From a virus, in IMG/VR virus record IMGVR_UViG_3300031963_000465, positions 1 through 36,148 of that record: DNA of 36,148 bases. One strand, 5' to 3'. This document shows positions 11,947 through 22,324 of the stretch, piece by piece. Within the stretch, counting starts at the first letter, position 1; each line of letters begins with the position of its first letter. Both the position numbers and the translations under genes were made by a program. The notes below the pieces were generated by a model that worked only from the letters and a program-made list of their open reading frames with translations, was not told where the DNA came from and searched no databases.

Positions 11947-12129
11947 CTACTTACGTCCGAACTCCTTGGCAGATGAATCTAGCCACTTCAATACAGGACC
12001 AAGGAATCCTGCAAGTGCTGCAGTTCCAAGAGTCTTGATGTCAGTCTCGCCTGCTAGGTACAGAGCGATAGCAGCAGATGCTGCAGCGCGGAACCAGGTA
12101 AGCGATACCTGCTTGAGTTGTTCTTTCAT
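11947..12129 (-). CDS. Holin (r1t-type, small two-TM)
   Basis: This 60-residue protein has two hydrophobic helices (about 13-27, FRAAASAAIALYLAG; about 34-50, LGTAALAGFLGPVLKWL) and polar ends, resembling the r1t-type holin family of Gram-positive phages. It sits directly after the endolysin, with a 1-nt overlap, and is the last gene of the late operon. It should form pores in the cytoplasmic membrane to release the endolysin and time lysis. Confidence 0.78.
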   Translation of the reverse strand: MKEQLKQVSLTWFRAAASAAIALYLAGETDIKTLGTAALAGFLGPVLKWLDSSAKEFGRK

Positions 12130-12596
12130 TAGTCCTCCTTCGGACTTGATACTTCCTTCTTTTTAGGCTTCGGTGTGACCTTAGCCTTCACCTTAGCCAA
12201 GGGCTTAGGTGTTCCCAACCAAGGGAACCAAGGACTTGTATCCTTAGCACATTCTTCCTTGATGGAAATATGCAGATGTTTGACGTGTTTATTTGGTCCC
12301 GTATAAACGCGGTCCCCGCGTTCTGCAGACCAGATACGTCCACTGAAGATCAGATATGAGACTCTCTTGTCTGCCTTGAGTTTCTCGTAGATATCACCGC
12401 AATCAATCCCATTATGTGGGTCGTGAGTCAAGTCCACTGCGTGACCTGTGTTGTGGTCAGAGTTAGGGTTTTGGTGTATGTGCGCCTTGCTTGGTAGTAG
12501 GCCATCCGATGCTTTCTTGCGCTTGGGAACAAGCGCAGTTGCCTGCCGTAGAACGGCAACAGCGGCAGGTGTTGCACTCTTTGCAAGTGGTTTCAT
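12129..12596 (-). CDS. Endolysin, M15-type peptidase
   Basis: This 155-residue protein has the metallopeptidase motif SDHNTGHAVDL (zinc ligands H48 and D55) and HVKHLHIS with the third ligand at H107 or H109, as in VanY/M15 L,D- or D,D-peptidases. A Lys/Pro-rich C-terminal tail (KPLAKVKAKVTPKPKKK) probably binds anionic wall polymers. No signal peptide is present, so it needs the adjacent holin. It cleaves peptidoglycan cross-link peptides at the end of infection. Confidence 0.87.
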   Translation of the reverse strand: MKPLAKSATPAAVAVLRQATALVPKRKKASDGLLPSKAHIHQNPNSDHNTGHAVDLTHDPHNGIDCGDIYEKLKADKRVSYLIFSGRIWSAERGDRVYTGPNKHVKHLHISIKEECAKDTSPWFPWLGTPKPLAKVKAKVTPKPKKKEVSSPKED

Positions 12597-12599
12597 TCG

Positions 12600-12803
12600 T
12601 CACTTCCTCAATGCTTCCTTGACTAGATCGGTTAGTAAATCTACTTTTTCTTCCAAGGCATTTACCTTGTCCTTGATAGATGAGCCGCCATTGGGCTTGA
12701 GTTCCATAAGAAATGTTTTGACTAGCCACCGCAATCCCATTAGCAGGGTTGAGGCTATTCCTAGAATGGTGGCAACAAGCATTGCCCAATCGGTAGGGGT
12801 CAT
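12600..12803 (-). CDS. Small membrane protein with coiled coil (DUF2746-like)
   Basis: This 67-residue protein has one transmembrane helix (about 6-28) followed by ELKPNGGSSIKDKVNALEEK, a pattern seen in DUF2746-like phage proteins encoded near endolysins. The C-terminal half is a short coiled coil. It lies between tail and lysis genes, suggesting a lysis accessory or second-holin-like role. Family assignment is by resemblance. Confidence 0.7.
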   Translation of the reverse strand: MTPTDWAMLVATILGIASTLLMGLRWLVKTFLMELKPNGGSSIKDKVNALEEKVDLLTDLVKEALRK

Positions 12804-12814
12804 TTACTGGCTCC

Positions 12815-15043
12815 TTATACGGATCTAATAGTTGCAATAAGAACTCCACCAAAACCAGTGAAGCGCTTATCTGTAGGTGTTTTGTTGATGAAATCTAACT
12901 CTTCGATGAGTCCAAGGAATGATTCTCCTGTGCGGAAGTCTTCGATACGGATGGTATCGCCATTGTTTTCAATAGACTCAAGAGCCTGCATACGCTGCCA
13001 AGCAGAGCCTTCGTATCCAATCTCTACTCCGAACTTATCTGACTCGTGGTCATAGCAGAATAGCGGGTACTGAATCAAGCGCTGACGTGGGATTGCAGGT
13101 AGCGACTTGACTTGGTAACCAGTAAACAATGGTCCACTTGTGATGTCACTTGTTGATGGAGTAATCACAAACTTGAACGCTAGGTATTCCTGCGGGATGT
13201 TTGGATATGGCACGCCAGTTTCAGTAACGTCCGAACCTTGTGGGTAGTTACCGATTGTGTACTCGGTATCATCTGCTGTAACAGACTTGACCACTAAGCC
13301 ACCATCGGTGGCAATGAAGCGAGGAAATACCAGCTTGAATATCTTTGGCTCTAGTGTGTTATAGCGGATATAACCAGTCTGGATATACCCTTCCCATACT
13401 AGGTCAGTATCAGATTCAACATAGACGTGACCATCGGTACCGTTGTTATTGGTGGTAAAAGCAAGTCTGTCTGTTCCATTGATGAAAGCACAGGCAGTTG
13501 TATAGCGCCCTGTGACACGATCAAATTCGCTTTCTGGATAGTAATAAGTATCCCAAGCGTAAGGAAATACAAGCGGAGCAATCTGTGTGCCAAGGTCAAT
13601 GCGTGTGGTACCAGGAGCGCCATCTACGTTAGTAGCGCACCAGACATACTTGTCACGAGCAGCAAAGTCATAGACTGGTTGCTCCGATTCAAAGACCAAT
13701 GGTCCATAGGCTATAGATCCGTCATCGGATACTGCCGCTACTCGAACACCTTTATCTGTACCAATGAGCATATAGCCAAGGTAGTAATAGATACGGAAGA
13801 TGCGCTCGCCAACAGGCATCTCAGCAGCAGTGATAGCGCTGGTCAAAGTAGGCATAGCACCTGCGGTAGTCAGTGTGAACTTCTGGATATTGGATTGACC
13901 GCCTGAGTAGCCAGCCAAATAAATAGCAGCACCGCTAGATGTAATGCTGGTGTATACAAAGTTATCTACTGGGTGGGTATAGACCAGCGTTCCTCCGCCA
14001 GCACCTGTCAAGGCAGTTGCGTTTGTAGGAATCTCATAGACTCCATTATTGATAACGGCAACAATACGCTCTTTAGTAAACTCAAGGACTGCATTGTTGA
14101 CAATGACAGATGAGGTCTTCCACATCAAGGTCGGTGATACAGTGGCATCATCATTGAGTAACTTCTTGTACATAGCAGTACGGTCAGTTCCAGAATCATC
14201 AATGAGTGATATCCAGTAGGCATAGACTCCATCATCACAGACTGCGTAGATTCGATAGGCACCTACTACTGCATAGTCTTGGAAGTGTGTGTCATTACTA
14301 ATGACAGTACCTGTGGCTGCAGTAGAGGTTACATTGGTGGCAGTTTTAGCATAGGAGAAAGTGGTGCTAGTGACTGCGGTAATTGTGTATGAGCCATTGA
14401 ATGTGGCATCTACTCCACTGACTTCTGCTGTCATACCTACAGCCATTCCGTGAGCAGCCGCAGTTGTTAGGGTTGCCACGTTAGATGTCAAAGCCTTGTT
14501 GGTAATGGTTGCAGTAATGGTTGGATAAATCTTGTTCAGGTCATAGCCGTCAAGCAATAAGCATCCGTCATAGGTGTTACCACTCTTGGTCCACTTGATG
14601 GATCGCAGGAATTGTCCTGGTCTGCCATTGCTATAGATAGTGTTGGTAGTGTTATGGCCTTGGGCTACGTCGTAGATTAGAGTTGCCTGACCTTTGGTCC
14701 AGACATCTACACCCTTGGACTCCTTGTACTGGAAGCGTAGCGACTCATCTTGAGCAGGCTCGAAGTACTTGATGCCCTGACCTAGATGAAAGGATGACTG
14801 GGATCTGAACCACCAACCAGTGAGTGACTGCTCTCCAGCTTCACGGGTCTGGTCATACTGCTGCTTGCGATACTGAGCAGTGACGCGGCGATACGGAGTA
14901 TCGTCAGAGGTAGCCAAGAAGAATGGTTGTCCACCGATAGCAATGTCATACGCCTCACCAGTAGATGAGTAGTTGATTGCTCCAACTGGGTTGGATAGTA
15001 CATAGGGAATACCTTCTGTGATGTCATCGCCATAGGGGGCCAA
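12815..15043 (-). CDS. Large tail or tail-spike structural protein
   Basis: This 742-residue beta-rich protein begins at TTG, with AAGGAG about 9 nt upstream. Repeated YxxxAVxDDG, GVYEI and KYVWCATNVDG segments over residues 250-520 suggest a beta-propeller or beta-sandwich array. Residues about 176-248 form an inserted Thr/Ser/Val-rich module (TITNKALTSNVATL ... VTSTAATGTV) widespread in phage tail proteins. A C-terminal beta domain follows. Probably a tail or baseplate protein, or a receptor-binding component. The specific fold is inferred. Confidence 0.75.
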   Translation of the reverse strand: MAPYGDDITEGIPYVLSNPVGAINYSSTGEAYDIAIGGQPFFLATSDDTPYRRVTAQYRKQQYDQTREAGEQSLTGWWFRSQSSFHLGQGIKYFEPAQDESLRFQYKESKGVDVWTKGQATLIYDVAQGHNTTNTIYSNGRPGQFLRSIKWTKSGNTYDGCLLLDGYDLNKIYPTITATITNKALTSNVATLTTAAAHGMAVGMTAEVSGVDATFNGSYTITAVTSTTFSYAKTATNVTSTAATGTVISNDTHFQDYAVVGAYRIYAVCDDGVYAYWISLIDDSGTDRTAMYKKLLNDDATVSPTLMWKTSSVIVNNAVLEFTKERIVAVINNGVYEIPTNATALTGAGGGTLVYTHPVDNFVYTSITSSGAAIYLAGYSGGQSNIQKFTLTTAGAMPTLTSAITAAEMPVGERIFRIYYYLGYMLIGTDKGVRVAAVSDDGSIAYGPLVFESEQPVYDFAARDKYVWCATNVDGAPGTTRIDLGTQIAPLVFPYAWDTYYYPESEFDRVTGRYTTACAFINGTDRLAFTTNNNGTDGHVYVESDTDLVWEGYIQTGYIRYNTLEPKIFKLVFPRFIATDGGLVVKSVTADDTEYTIGNYPQGSDVTETGVPYPNIPQEYLAFKFVITPSTSDITSGPLFTGYQVKSLPAIPRQRLIQYPLFCYDHESDKFGVEIGYEGSAWQRMQALESIENNGDTIRIEDFRTGESFLGLIEELDFINKTPTDKRFTGFGGVLIATIRSV
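14300..14518 (-). other. Inserted adhesin-type module within the tail protein
   Basis: This encodes residues 176-248 of the 742-residue tail protein: a Thr/Ala/Val-rich sequence with FNGSYTITAVTSTTFSYAK, unlike flanking aromatic and charged segments. The composition and motif are typical of a domain exchanged between tail proteins of unrelated phages. It probably interrupts the beta-propeller-like region. Boundaries are approximate. Confidence 0.5.
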
Positions 15044-15054
15044 AGACTTACTCC

Positions 15055-15285
15055 TTACTTAGAGAGTGCTGCGATTTCTTCTGCGGTCAAACCAAGTGCT
15101 GCCAGTTTCGCTTCGGCTGCTGCTTTTGCTTGAGCCTTGGCTGCTTCTTCTGCTTCACGTGCTACTTGCTCTGCTTCCCAGGCTAGGCGGCTTTCTTCCA
15201 TCTGTGCAATTTCAGCGTCAGTCAATTCAATGATTGTCTCTTCGCCTGTCTCGCAGTTGATTTCCACTTTAGTTGGTTTTGTCAT
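15055..15285 (-). CDS. Acidic Ala-rich helical protein (tail-fibre associated)
   Basis: This 76-residue protein has an N-terminal strand (KVEINCETGEETIIELTDAE) and a long Ala/Glu helix from about residue 25, ending KLAALGLTAEEIAALSK. This layout is common in small phage proteins beside tail-fibre genes, possibly chaperones or assembly factors. Eleven nt separate it from the large tail protein start. Confidence 0.65.
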   Translation of the reverse strand: MTKPTKVEINCETGEETIIELTDAEIAQMEESRLAWEAEQVAREAEEAAKAQAKAAAEAKLAALGLTAEEIAALSK

Positions 15286-15294
15286 TATTGCTCC

Positions 15295-15822
15295 TTAGTT
15301 TTTCTTGATTCCATATAGATAAAAAGTTGAATCTGCAATAATACTAGCTCCAAATGTTGGATAAAAATCAATTCTACTTATTGTAGATGTAGGAATAAAC
15401 TGTCCAGCAGTTCTTGTAATATACCAGTTGGTGCTTGAATCACTTTCAGATGCAGTAAACATTGTCATAGGTTTACTGGTGGCCGATGTATAATTTGGTA
15501 TATAAATCTCACCAGATGAAAAAGCGTTAGTAGTAGCGGTAACAGCAGTAGCCGCTACGTGTACAATATCACTTGTATTTGCTCCTCTACTTGTGCCTGC
15601 AGAGGTTGATGAAGCGTTGAGTTGTGTATAGCTGTAATTATTGACCGTTGTAACATTGTTCAATCTAAGCGAAAATTGATCATAGGGCCATCCAGAACGA
15701 TTTGTTCTTGCTGACCAACGCAATACAAGGTCTGTATATGTTGATGGTATTGAATTGAAAGTAATTGTTGCTTGATTTGAACTTAGTGTTGTGCTTGCGA
15801 TATTGATATAAGTGATTGGCAT
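15295..15822 (-). CDS. Beta-sandwich tail protein, paralog 1
   Basis: This 175-residue beta-rich protein begins MPITYINIASTTLSSNQATI and ends STFYLYGIKKN. The start (Y-x-IA-x-T), the SIPSTYTDLVLRW segment and the LYGI ending recur in the two upstream genes, so the three are paralogs. It is probably a virion surface or receptor-binding domain. The gene is AT-rich compared with its neighbours. Confidence 0.75.
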   Translation of the reverse strand: MPITYINIASTTLSSNQATITFNSIPSTYTDLVLRWSARTNRSGWPYDQFSLRLNNVTTVNNYSYTQLNASSTSAGTSRGANTSDIVHVAATAVTATTNAFSSGEIYIPNYTSATSKPMTMFTASESDSSTNWYITRTAGQFIPTSTISRIDFYPTFGASIIADSTFYLYGIKKN

Positions 15823-15831
15823 TTACGTTTC

Positions 15832-16335
15832 CTATGCTCTGAGGATTCCGTATAAAGTAAATGTTGAGCCAGCGACCCAGGTAGTAGTATTATCTTCAAT
15901 GGTGAATTGAATTGAAGAAATTGCAGCAGTTGTCTGTGCCAGTAGAACTTCTGAAGAAATTGCTCCAGAGCCATTTCGGTCACCTGCAAAGTCAACTAGT
16001 GCTATCTTATTTGCTGCGGTTGATGAATAATTCATAAAGTCAAACGACATATACGTCTGATTGAGATTAGTAAAGCTATAAGCTGGAATGTTCCAAAAAT
16101 CTCGACCTTGTTGTGCTCCAGTTGATGCAGCATTACCATCTCCACTGAGTCGCCTGAAACTATATATAAAACTAGTATTATTATTGATACGCATAATCAT
16201 TTGACCTGCTTGCGTCCAACTACCAATAATTACGGCACGAAGGTCCGTGTAACTTTGTGAGATGGAACTAAAATTGACTGAATTGAAACCACCTGAAACA
16301 GTAGTAGTTGCAATAGCATCGTAAGTTGCTGGCAT
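15832..16335 (-). CDS. Beta-sandwich tail protein, paralog 2
   Basis: This 167-residue protein starts MPATYDAIATTTVSGGFNSV and ends STFTLYGILRA. It shares with its neighbours the Y-x-x-IA opening, the SxxYTDLR strand, an internal MSFDFMNYSSTAANK-like strand and the LYGI C-terminus. Likely trimeric or monomeric decoration at the tail tip. AT-rich as for paralog 1, with a short intergenic gap and its own ribosome site. Confidence 0.75.
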   Translation of the reverse strand: MPATYDAIATTTVSGGFNSVNFSSISQSYTDLRAVIIGSWTQAGQMIMRINNNTSFIYSFRRLSGDGNAASTGAQQGRDFWNIPAYSFTNLNQTYMSFDFMNYSSTAANKIALVDFAGDRNGSGAISSEVLLAQTTAAISSIQFTIEDNTTTWVAGSTFTLYGILRA

Positions 16336-16338
16336 TGA

Positions 16339-17448
16339 TTATCCCCTAATTCCATAAAGAGCGATTACTGTTCCAGTATTGAAGGTTGTTGAAGTTGCCG
16401 TTACGGTAATTGTTGAAATCGCAGCAGTAGAATTGAATAAACTTGATGCTGATGATATACCAGTTAGGGTATTTGCGGAATCTCCAACGCCAGTAGTGCT
16501 TTTGATTGTCTTTAGTTTACTAGTTGAGGTATAATCAACTAGGTCAATAATTGCTCCAACTACAGCAGTTGTCGGAGGGTTTGCATAGGTAACCAACTGG
16601 ATATTAGAATTGGAAACGCCAACTCCAGAAACCCAAACAGTTCCGCTAAAACCTTCTACGCTATGCTGAGAATAAGAGGCAGTAGTGACATTATTTAGCG
16701 TAAGGTTGATATTTCTTTGACCAGCACCAGTGTGTCGGCAATACATACGAAGTTGTAGTGACTTATATGTTTGTGGGATTGAACTAAAAGTAACAGTACC
16801 AGTACCACTCGGCACTGATGATGCAATACTGTCAAACGAAGTAGGCACAGCAGGCGTTACGCTGTTAGACGCAGCAGATGCAGTAGATGTACCATTGGCG
16901 TTTGTAGCTGTAACTGTAAATGTATAGGCCGTTCCAGCGGTGAGTCCAGACACAGTAATAGGCGACGATGCTGAAGATCCAGTAATAGAACTTGGGCTGG
17001 ATGTGGCAGTATATGTTGATACTGCTTTACCGCCAGTAGCATTACCTGTAAACGCAACAGAAACGCTAGTACCAGTACCTAAATCTGTAGCAGTGCCGAT
17101 TGTTGGTGCTTGAGGAACTGTAGTTGCAAGAATGCTATTGGATGCAGCAGAAGCCGCACTTTGTCCGATAGCGTTTGTTGCCCTGACCGTAAACGTGTAA
17201 TTAGTATTTGACTGTAATCCAGCAACAGTAATAGGACTAGAAGATCCTGTACCTGTATATCCACCAGGGCTTGAGGTAACAGTGTAGCCAGTAATAGGCA
17301 AGCCACCCGTCCACGTAGGTGCAGTAAAGGTAACTGTTGCAGCTCCGTTGTTGAAAGCACGACCAGTGCCTACATCGGTAGCAGTGCCGATTGTTGGTGC
17401 ATTAGGTACTTCACGAGATGATGATGCTACTACTCCAAGGATTCTCAT
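16339..17448 (-). CDS. Two-Fn3-domain protein with beta-sandwich tip, paralog 3
   Basis: This 369-residue protein has two fibronectin type III-like domains, about 15-107 and 112-200 (each with APTIGTATD and TYTFTVTATN-like strands). The C-terminal beta-sandwich (about 202-369) is homologous to the two downstream proteins and ends in ALYGIRG. Fn3 repeats act as spacers and weak sugar binders, so it is probably an adsorption fibre. Start 17448 overlaps the upstream stop by one base, preferred over 17478. Confidence 0.82.
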   Translation of the reverse strand: MRILGVVASSSREVPNAPTIGTATDVGTGRAFNNGAATVTFTAPTWTGGLPITGYTVTSSPGGYTGTGSSSPITVAGLQSNTNYTFTVRATNAIGQSAASAASNSILATTVPQAPTIGTATDLGTGTSVSVAFTGNATGGKAVSTYTATSSPSSITGSSASSPITVSGLTAGTAYTFTVTATNANGTSTASAASNSVTPAVPTSFDSIASSVPSGTGTVTFSSIPQTYKSLQLRMYCRHTGAGQRNINLTLNNVTTASYSQHSVEGFSGTVWVSGVGVSNSNIQLVTYANPPTTAVVGAIIDLVDYTSTSKLKTIKSTTGVGDSANTLTGISSASSLFNSTAAISTITVTATSTTFNTGTVIALYGIRG

Positions 17449-18092
17449 TAGGCTGCCAAATCTCCTATTAGTAACCAAGTATTTGATGTTAGTTTGATAA
17501 GAGTTCCAGATGAATACTGTGTGCGAAGGCTCAAGAATGAGTCTGCTGAATAAACAGATACTCCTGCAGCGCCAGCAACTGTAACTTTACCTGCTCCCAT
17601 TTGAGCCAAGGTAATCTGAGTTCCTACTGGGAATCCAATAGATGCGTTAGTTGGAACAGTAACAGTAATTGGTGAGCCATTAGTAAGCGTTACCACGTCT
17701 CCAGCATCAGAGGCAGCAAGAGTGTATGTAGTACCAGTCTGAGCATTGAGAGGTAGTGTTTCGTTGAGTCCAGACTGGAAAGCATTGAGATCGTCTGAAG
17801 TTAGAACGTGCTTGACTGTAGCACCACTTGAATGAGAAACAGCACTTGTTCCAGCTCTACCACGAACTACAGTAAATGTATCAGAGGCTGCGGCAGTAAT
17901 GAAGACAATTTCTTCATTAGCAGTATCTGGATCGATTGCTACTGTGAACTGGTCAACAGCCCCCACAGCCAGAGTCACGCCACCAAGAAGTGCCGCACCT
18001 GTACCAGAGGAGACAGTCATTGTTGTATCACCGCTAGATATCGGTGCTGCCAGCGTGGTCTGAACGCTGATGCTAGAAAATAGACGTGTCAT
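17448..18092 (-). CDS. Virion protein with fibre-type C-terminal domain
   Basis: This 214-residue protein's N-terminal beta domain (SSGDTTMTVSSGTGAALL ... VRGRAGTSAVSH) resembles a domain common in phage tail or neck proteins. Its C-terminal ~100 residues (FPVGTQI, GAG, LRTQYSSGTLIK, TWLLIGDLAA) are homologous to the C-terminus of the collagen-like protein. The two proteins may share a receptor or trimerisation partner. It lies between connector-like and Fn3 genes. Confidence 0.72.
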   Translation of the reverse strand: MTRLFSSISVQTTLAAPISSGDTTMTVSSGTGAALLGGVTLAVGAVDQFTVAIDPDTANEEIVFITAAASDTFTVVRGRAGTSAVSHSSGATVKHVLTSDDLNAFQSGLNETLPLNAQTGTTYTLAASDAGDVVTLTNGSPITVTVPTNASIGFPVGTQITLAQMGAGKVTVAGAAGVSVYSADSFLSLRTQYSSGTLIKLTSNTWLLIGDLAA

Positions 18093-18101
18093 TGGCTTTC
18101 C

Positions 18102-19004
18102 TTACTTGGTGTAGTGGATACGAATTGGATACTTGTCAGCTAACTTCAATGCTTCGTCATTGAGTCTCTGCTGGAATAAAGCAAAGACATAACGAGAAGC
18201 AGAAGCACCAGAGTTGTATGGGTTCTTGGTGTCATTGAGGTCAGCCTCAGCGCTGGATAGATTGATACGACCAGCGTCAACGAATGATAGAAGTCTGTAG
18301 CAGGCACCTAGGACTGTTACATCGTATGTGCTGGCTGGCAATCCTGTGACATCTTCGTAGTCATCTGTGCTGGCATCAAGGGTATTAGGTTCTGTTGTGT
18401 ACCAGACCTGCACTGTTCTACCAGGCTGAATATTCTCATAGATATTGACTGTGACATTGGTGTTGAATGTTGCGGCATTAGCCATACCATCAATTCGCCA
18501 ACGGTTGATAGGTAGCCATTCTTGGCTTGAGCCTGTGGTCTGCCACGACATAAACAGAACTGTTTCACAATCATCTGGAAGTGCATAGGTAGTCTGAGAT
18601 GCGTTGAAAGTAAAGGTTGTTGAACTTACTGCCCATAGTTTCGGGTAGTAACTGTTGATAGTGTCATTGATAGCCTTCTTGATGCTTACTTTAGGGAAGG
18701 TAGGAGCTAAGGTAACTGGGGCATATTGGCTGTGTGGTGAGGCTGTGGTGCCTTGGTATCCACGACCAAAGCCTGGGATAACATTGAGTGTATTGCTTGC
18801 TTTATCAAAGGAATCAATCCAAATCAATTCGTCGTCAATCTCAATGGTGCCTTTGGCAAGATTGGATTGCGAACCGACCTGTATCTGAGTTGACGTTGTA
18901 GTCAAGCCATTAGCGTTAGCAACGTAAGTGATGCGATCTTGACGGAGTGTGTAACCTTGTAGGTTACTCTTTACCTCGTCTATCATCTCGGACAGTGTTG
19001 GCAT
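18102..19004 (-). CDS. Putative head-tail connector or neck protein
   Basis: This 300-residue protein begins MPTLSEMIDEVKSNLQGYTL, contains beta segments (IEIDDELIWIDSFD) and KVSIKKAINDTINSYYPKLW, and ends with a helical region (YVFALFQQRLNDEALKLADKYP). Similar proteins are annotated as adaptors or minor structural proteins. It overlaps the glycosyltransferase gene by 41 nt. Adaptor role is inferred from position and fold type. Confidence 0.6.
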   Translation of the reverse strand: MPTLSEMIDEVKSNLQGYTLRQDRITYVANANGLTTTSTQIQVGSQSNLAKGTIEIDDELIWIDSFDKASNTLNVIPGFGRGYQGTTASPHSQYAPVTLAPTFPKVSIKKAINDTINSYYPKLWAVSSTTFTFNASQTTYALPDDCETVLFMSWQTTGSSQEWLPINRWRIDGMANAATFNTNVTVNIYENIQPGRTVQVWYTTEPNTLDASTDDYEDVTGLPASTYDVTVLGACYRLLSFVDAGRINLSSAEADLNDTKNPYNSGASASRYVFALFQQRLNDEALKLADKYPIRIHYTK

Positions 19005-20064
19005 TGTTTCCTTCCGTGTACCAGCCGTCTCCCCACAGGGTTAGTAGCCTGTTGAAGTATTTTTCGTATTGCTTCGCAATAACATCTACGGAGTAAAGCG
19101 ATACAGCCCTATCCCTAATTGCCTTGCGGTCTAGATTCTTGACGTTCTGTGTCGCCAAGATGAACTCTTCTACGTTACGGCATCTAAAGCCTGTAACGCC
19201 CTCTACTACAGTTTCAGTAAATGCACCCCAGTCTGTAGTAATAACTGGAGTTCCGCAGGCTTGTGACTCAATGTTCACATTGCCAAAAGGTTCTATGTAC
19301 AGAGTAGGTACAAATGTCGCAATGGCATTACCCATCAACTCTGCTCGTTGTTCAGGCCCTACTGTGCCTATGTATTCACCATAGTTCGGGATGTGCTCCC
19401 CTGGACCCGCCATAATCAACTTAGCACCAATGGTCTTGCAGATATGTGCTGCAATGTCCACGCCCTTGCGTGGAATCATTCGACCAATGTAAAGGTAATA
19501 GTCGCCTTTACCTTCGCCTAGCGGGAACATCTCAGGATCTAAGTAACCTGGAATCACCGCATCAAAGAAACTGCCATCTACTGTGGCTGCATCTTTGTGC
19601 TGTGCATAAACGCTGTGCATCCAAGCGTAGGATTCAAAGACTCGGTAGTTAGAAAATACTCCAGAGTATCCAACGCCAAACTCTACTGTCATCATATGTG
19701 GCAGAGCTAGAGCAATCGGCTGATGTGAGCCACCTGCGATAACGCAGATGAAGTCTTGCTTCTCTGCTCGCTTGCGGATTTCTGCAACAACCTTCTTGTT
19801 GAACTTCTCCCAGTGAGGCAGTCTGTAATTGAACGGTGCCTCTACATATGGCTTGTTACCTACCACGATACGTCGTTGCGTCTCAGTGATGCAGGTAATC
19901 AGTTCATCTACATCGGCTTCATTCTCTTCGCCAGCATAGAGATAAACTGTATGACCTAGACTTTTCATCATATTACAGAAGCGCCTAACCTTTTCGGTAT
20001 AGGCGCAACCTGCAAATGCTTTAGTTACTTGGGTATGTGGTAGTGCTACGACGTGGAATCTCAT
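18964..20064 (-). CDS. GT4-type glycosyltransferase
   Basis: This 366-residue protein has a GT-B fold layout: N-terminal Rossmann segment, YIGRMIPRKGVD (192-203), LIMAGPGE and the donor-binding EX7E motif E258-E266 (EPFGNVNIE) followed by ACGTPVITTDWG, all typical of GT4 retaining enzymes. It could glycosylate a virion protein such as the collagen-like fibre, or modify host surface sugars to block re-infection. No clear ribosome site precedes it; a leaderless-type promoter is possible. It overlaps the downstream connector-like gene by 41 nt. Confidence 0.88.
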   Translation of the reverse strand: MRFHVVALPHTQVTKAFAGCAYTEKVRRFCNMMKSLGHTVYLYAGEENEADVDELITCITETQRRIVVGNKPYVEAPFNYRLPHWEKFNKKVVAEIRKRAEKQDFICVIAGGSHQPIALALPHMMTVEFGVGYSGVFSNYRVFESYAWMHSVYAQHKDAATVDGSFFDAVIPGYLDPEMFPLGEGKGDYYLYIGRMIPRKGVDIAAHICKTIGAKLIMAGPGEHIPNYGEYIGTVGPEQRAELMGNAIATFVPTLYIEPFGNVNIESQACGTPVITTDWGAFTETVVEGVTGFRCRNVEEFILATQNVKNLDRKAIRDRAVSLYSVDVIAKQYEKYFNRLLTLWGDGWYTEGNNANTVRDDRRGKE

Positions 20065-20070
20065 ACCACA

Positions 20071-20085
20071 ATCGTATCAAATTGT

Positions 20086-20098
<13 letters not shown>
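20071..20098 (-). promoter_or_regulatory. Candidate leaderless promoter of the glycosyltransferase gene
   Basis: On the minus strand TACGAT (20071-20076) lies 6 nt from the ATG at 20064, the geometry of a leaderless actinobacterial -10 box. A TTGTCA box lies 15 nt further upstream, a short spacer. It overlaps the 3' end of the collagen-like gene. The lack of a Shine-Dalgarno site before this ATG supports the reading, but the match is weak evidence on its own. Confidence 0.4.
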
Positions 20099-21683
<1,585 letters not shown>

Positions 21684-21687
<4 letters not shown>

Positions 21688-22028
21688 GATGTAGTCACTG
21701 CTCCTGTCACTATGAACTTACCTTCAAGGATTCTTGTTACTGTAGAACCAGAATCTAAAACTAAATCGTATGAATAACGGGCAGCCGATATTGCCCCTGT
21801 TATTGTTGAACTAAGCGTCACTGTAACTCTGCCATTAGGTGCATCAAAGGTCATTCGACCATTGGCAGTAGATGCTACGACAGTGGTTGTAGATGCGCCT
21901 ACGAATGGGCGTACTGTCATTGTTCCTGTGTAACCTGCTAGGCTCCAAGGAGTACCATCATTGGTAATCTGGAACTGAAAAGTAAATGTAGTTGCTTGGT
22001 CGCAAACAAGATTATATTTAGCACTCAT
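21684..22028 (-). CDS. Beta-rich virion protein (BppU/Ig-like)
   Basis: This 114-residue protein begins [20 protein letters not shown]. Its strands ([46 protein letters not shown]) match a small beta-sandwich commonly encoded just before tail fibres, similar in layout to BppU N-terminal or Ig-like domains. It may anchor the collagen-like fibre to the virion. ATGA overlap with the fibre gene supports that. Confidence 0.65.
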
Positions 22029-22315
22029 CAGGAGGACACTCCTCTGAGAGCCTGCGCTGCAGCCAGTCCAGAAGTAGAAGCGAGCTGGTTACATACCCCA
22101 GTAAAATCAAGCCACTTACTCTTATCAGTGTTGCCAGCAATTTGATTCAGCACTCCTACTGTGTCTGTAACTGTAGTGGTCACTGTACGAGCCGTAGCCC
22201 ATTGCTGGGCTGCTAATGCCATATCAACCATATCGCTCATCAAGCGATAGGTGCCGCCATTGGCTAGACGATTGAGTTCGTCATTGAGCGTTGTGCCGTA
22301 AACTCCTAGTGCCAC
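22028..22315 (-). CDS. Small helical virion-associated protein
   Basis: This 95-residue Ala/Thr-rich helical protein begins MALGVYGTTLNDELNRLANG. It overlaps the next gene's start by one base. Part of the fibre-attachment gene group by position. No recognised domain. Confidence 0.6.
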   Translation of the reverse strand: MALGVYGTTLNDELNRLANGGTYRLMSDMVDMALAAQQWATARTVTTTVTDTVGVLNQIAGNTDKSKWLDFTGVCNQLASTSGLAAAQALRGVSS

Positions 22316-22324
22316 TTATGTCTC

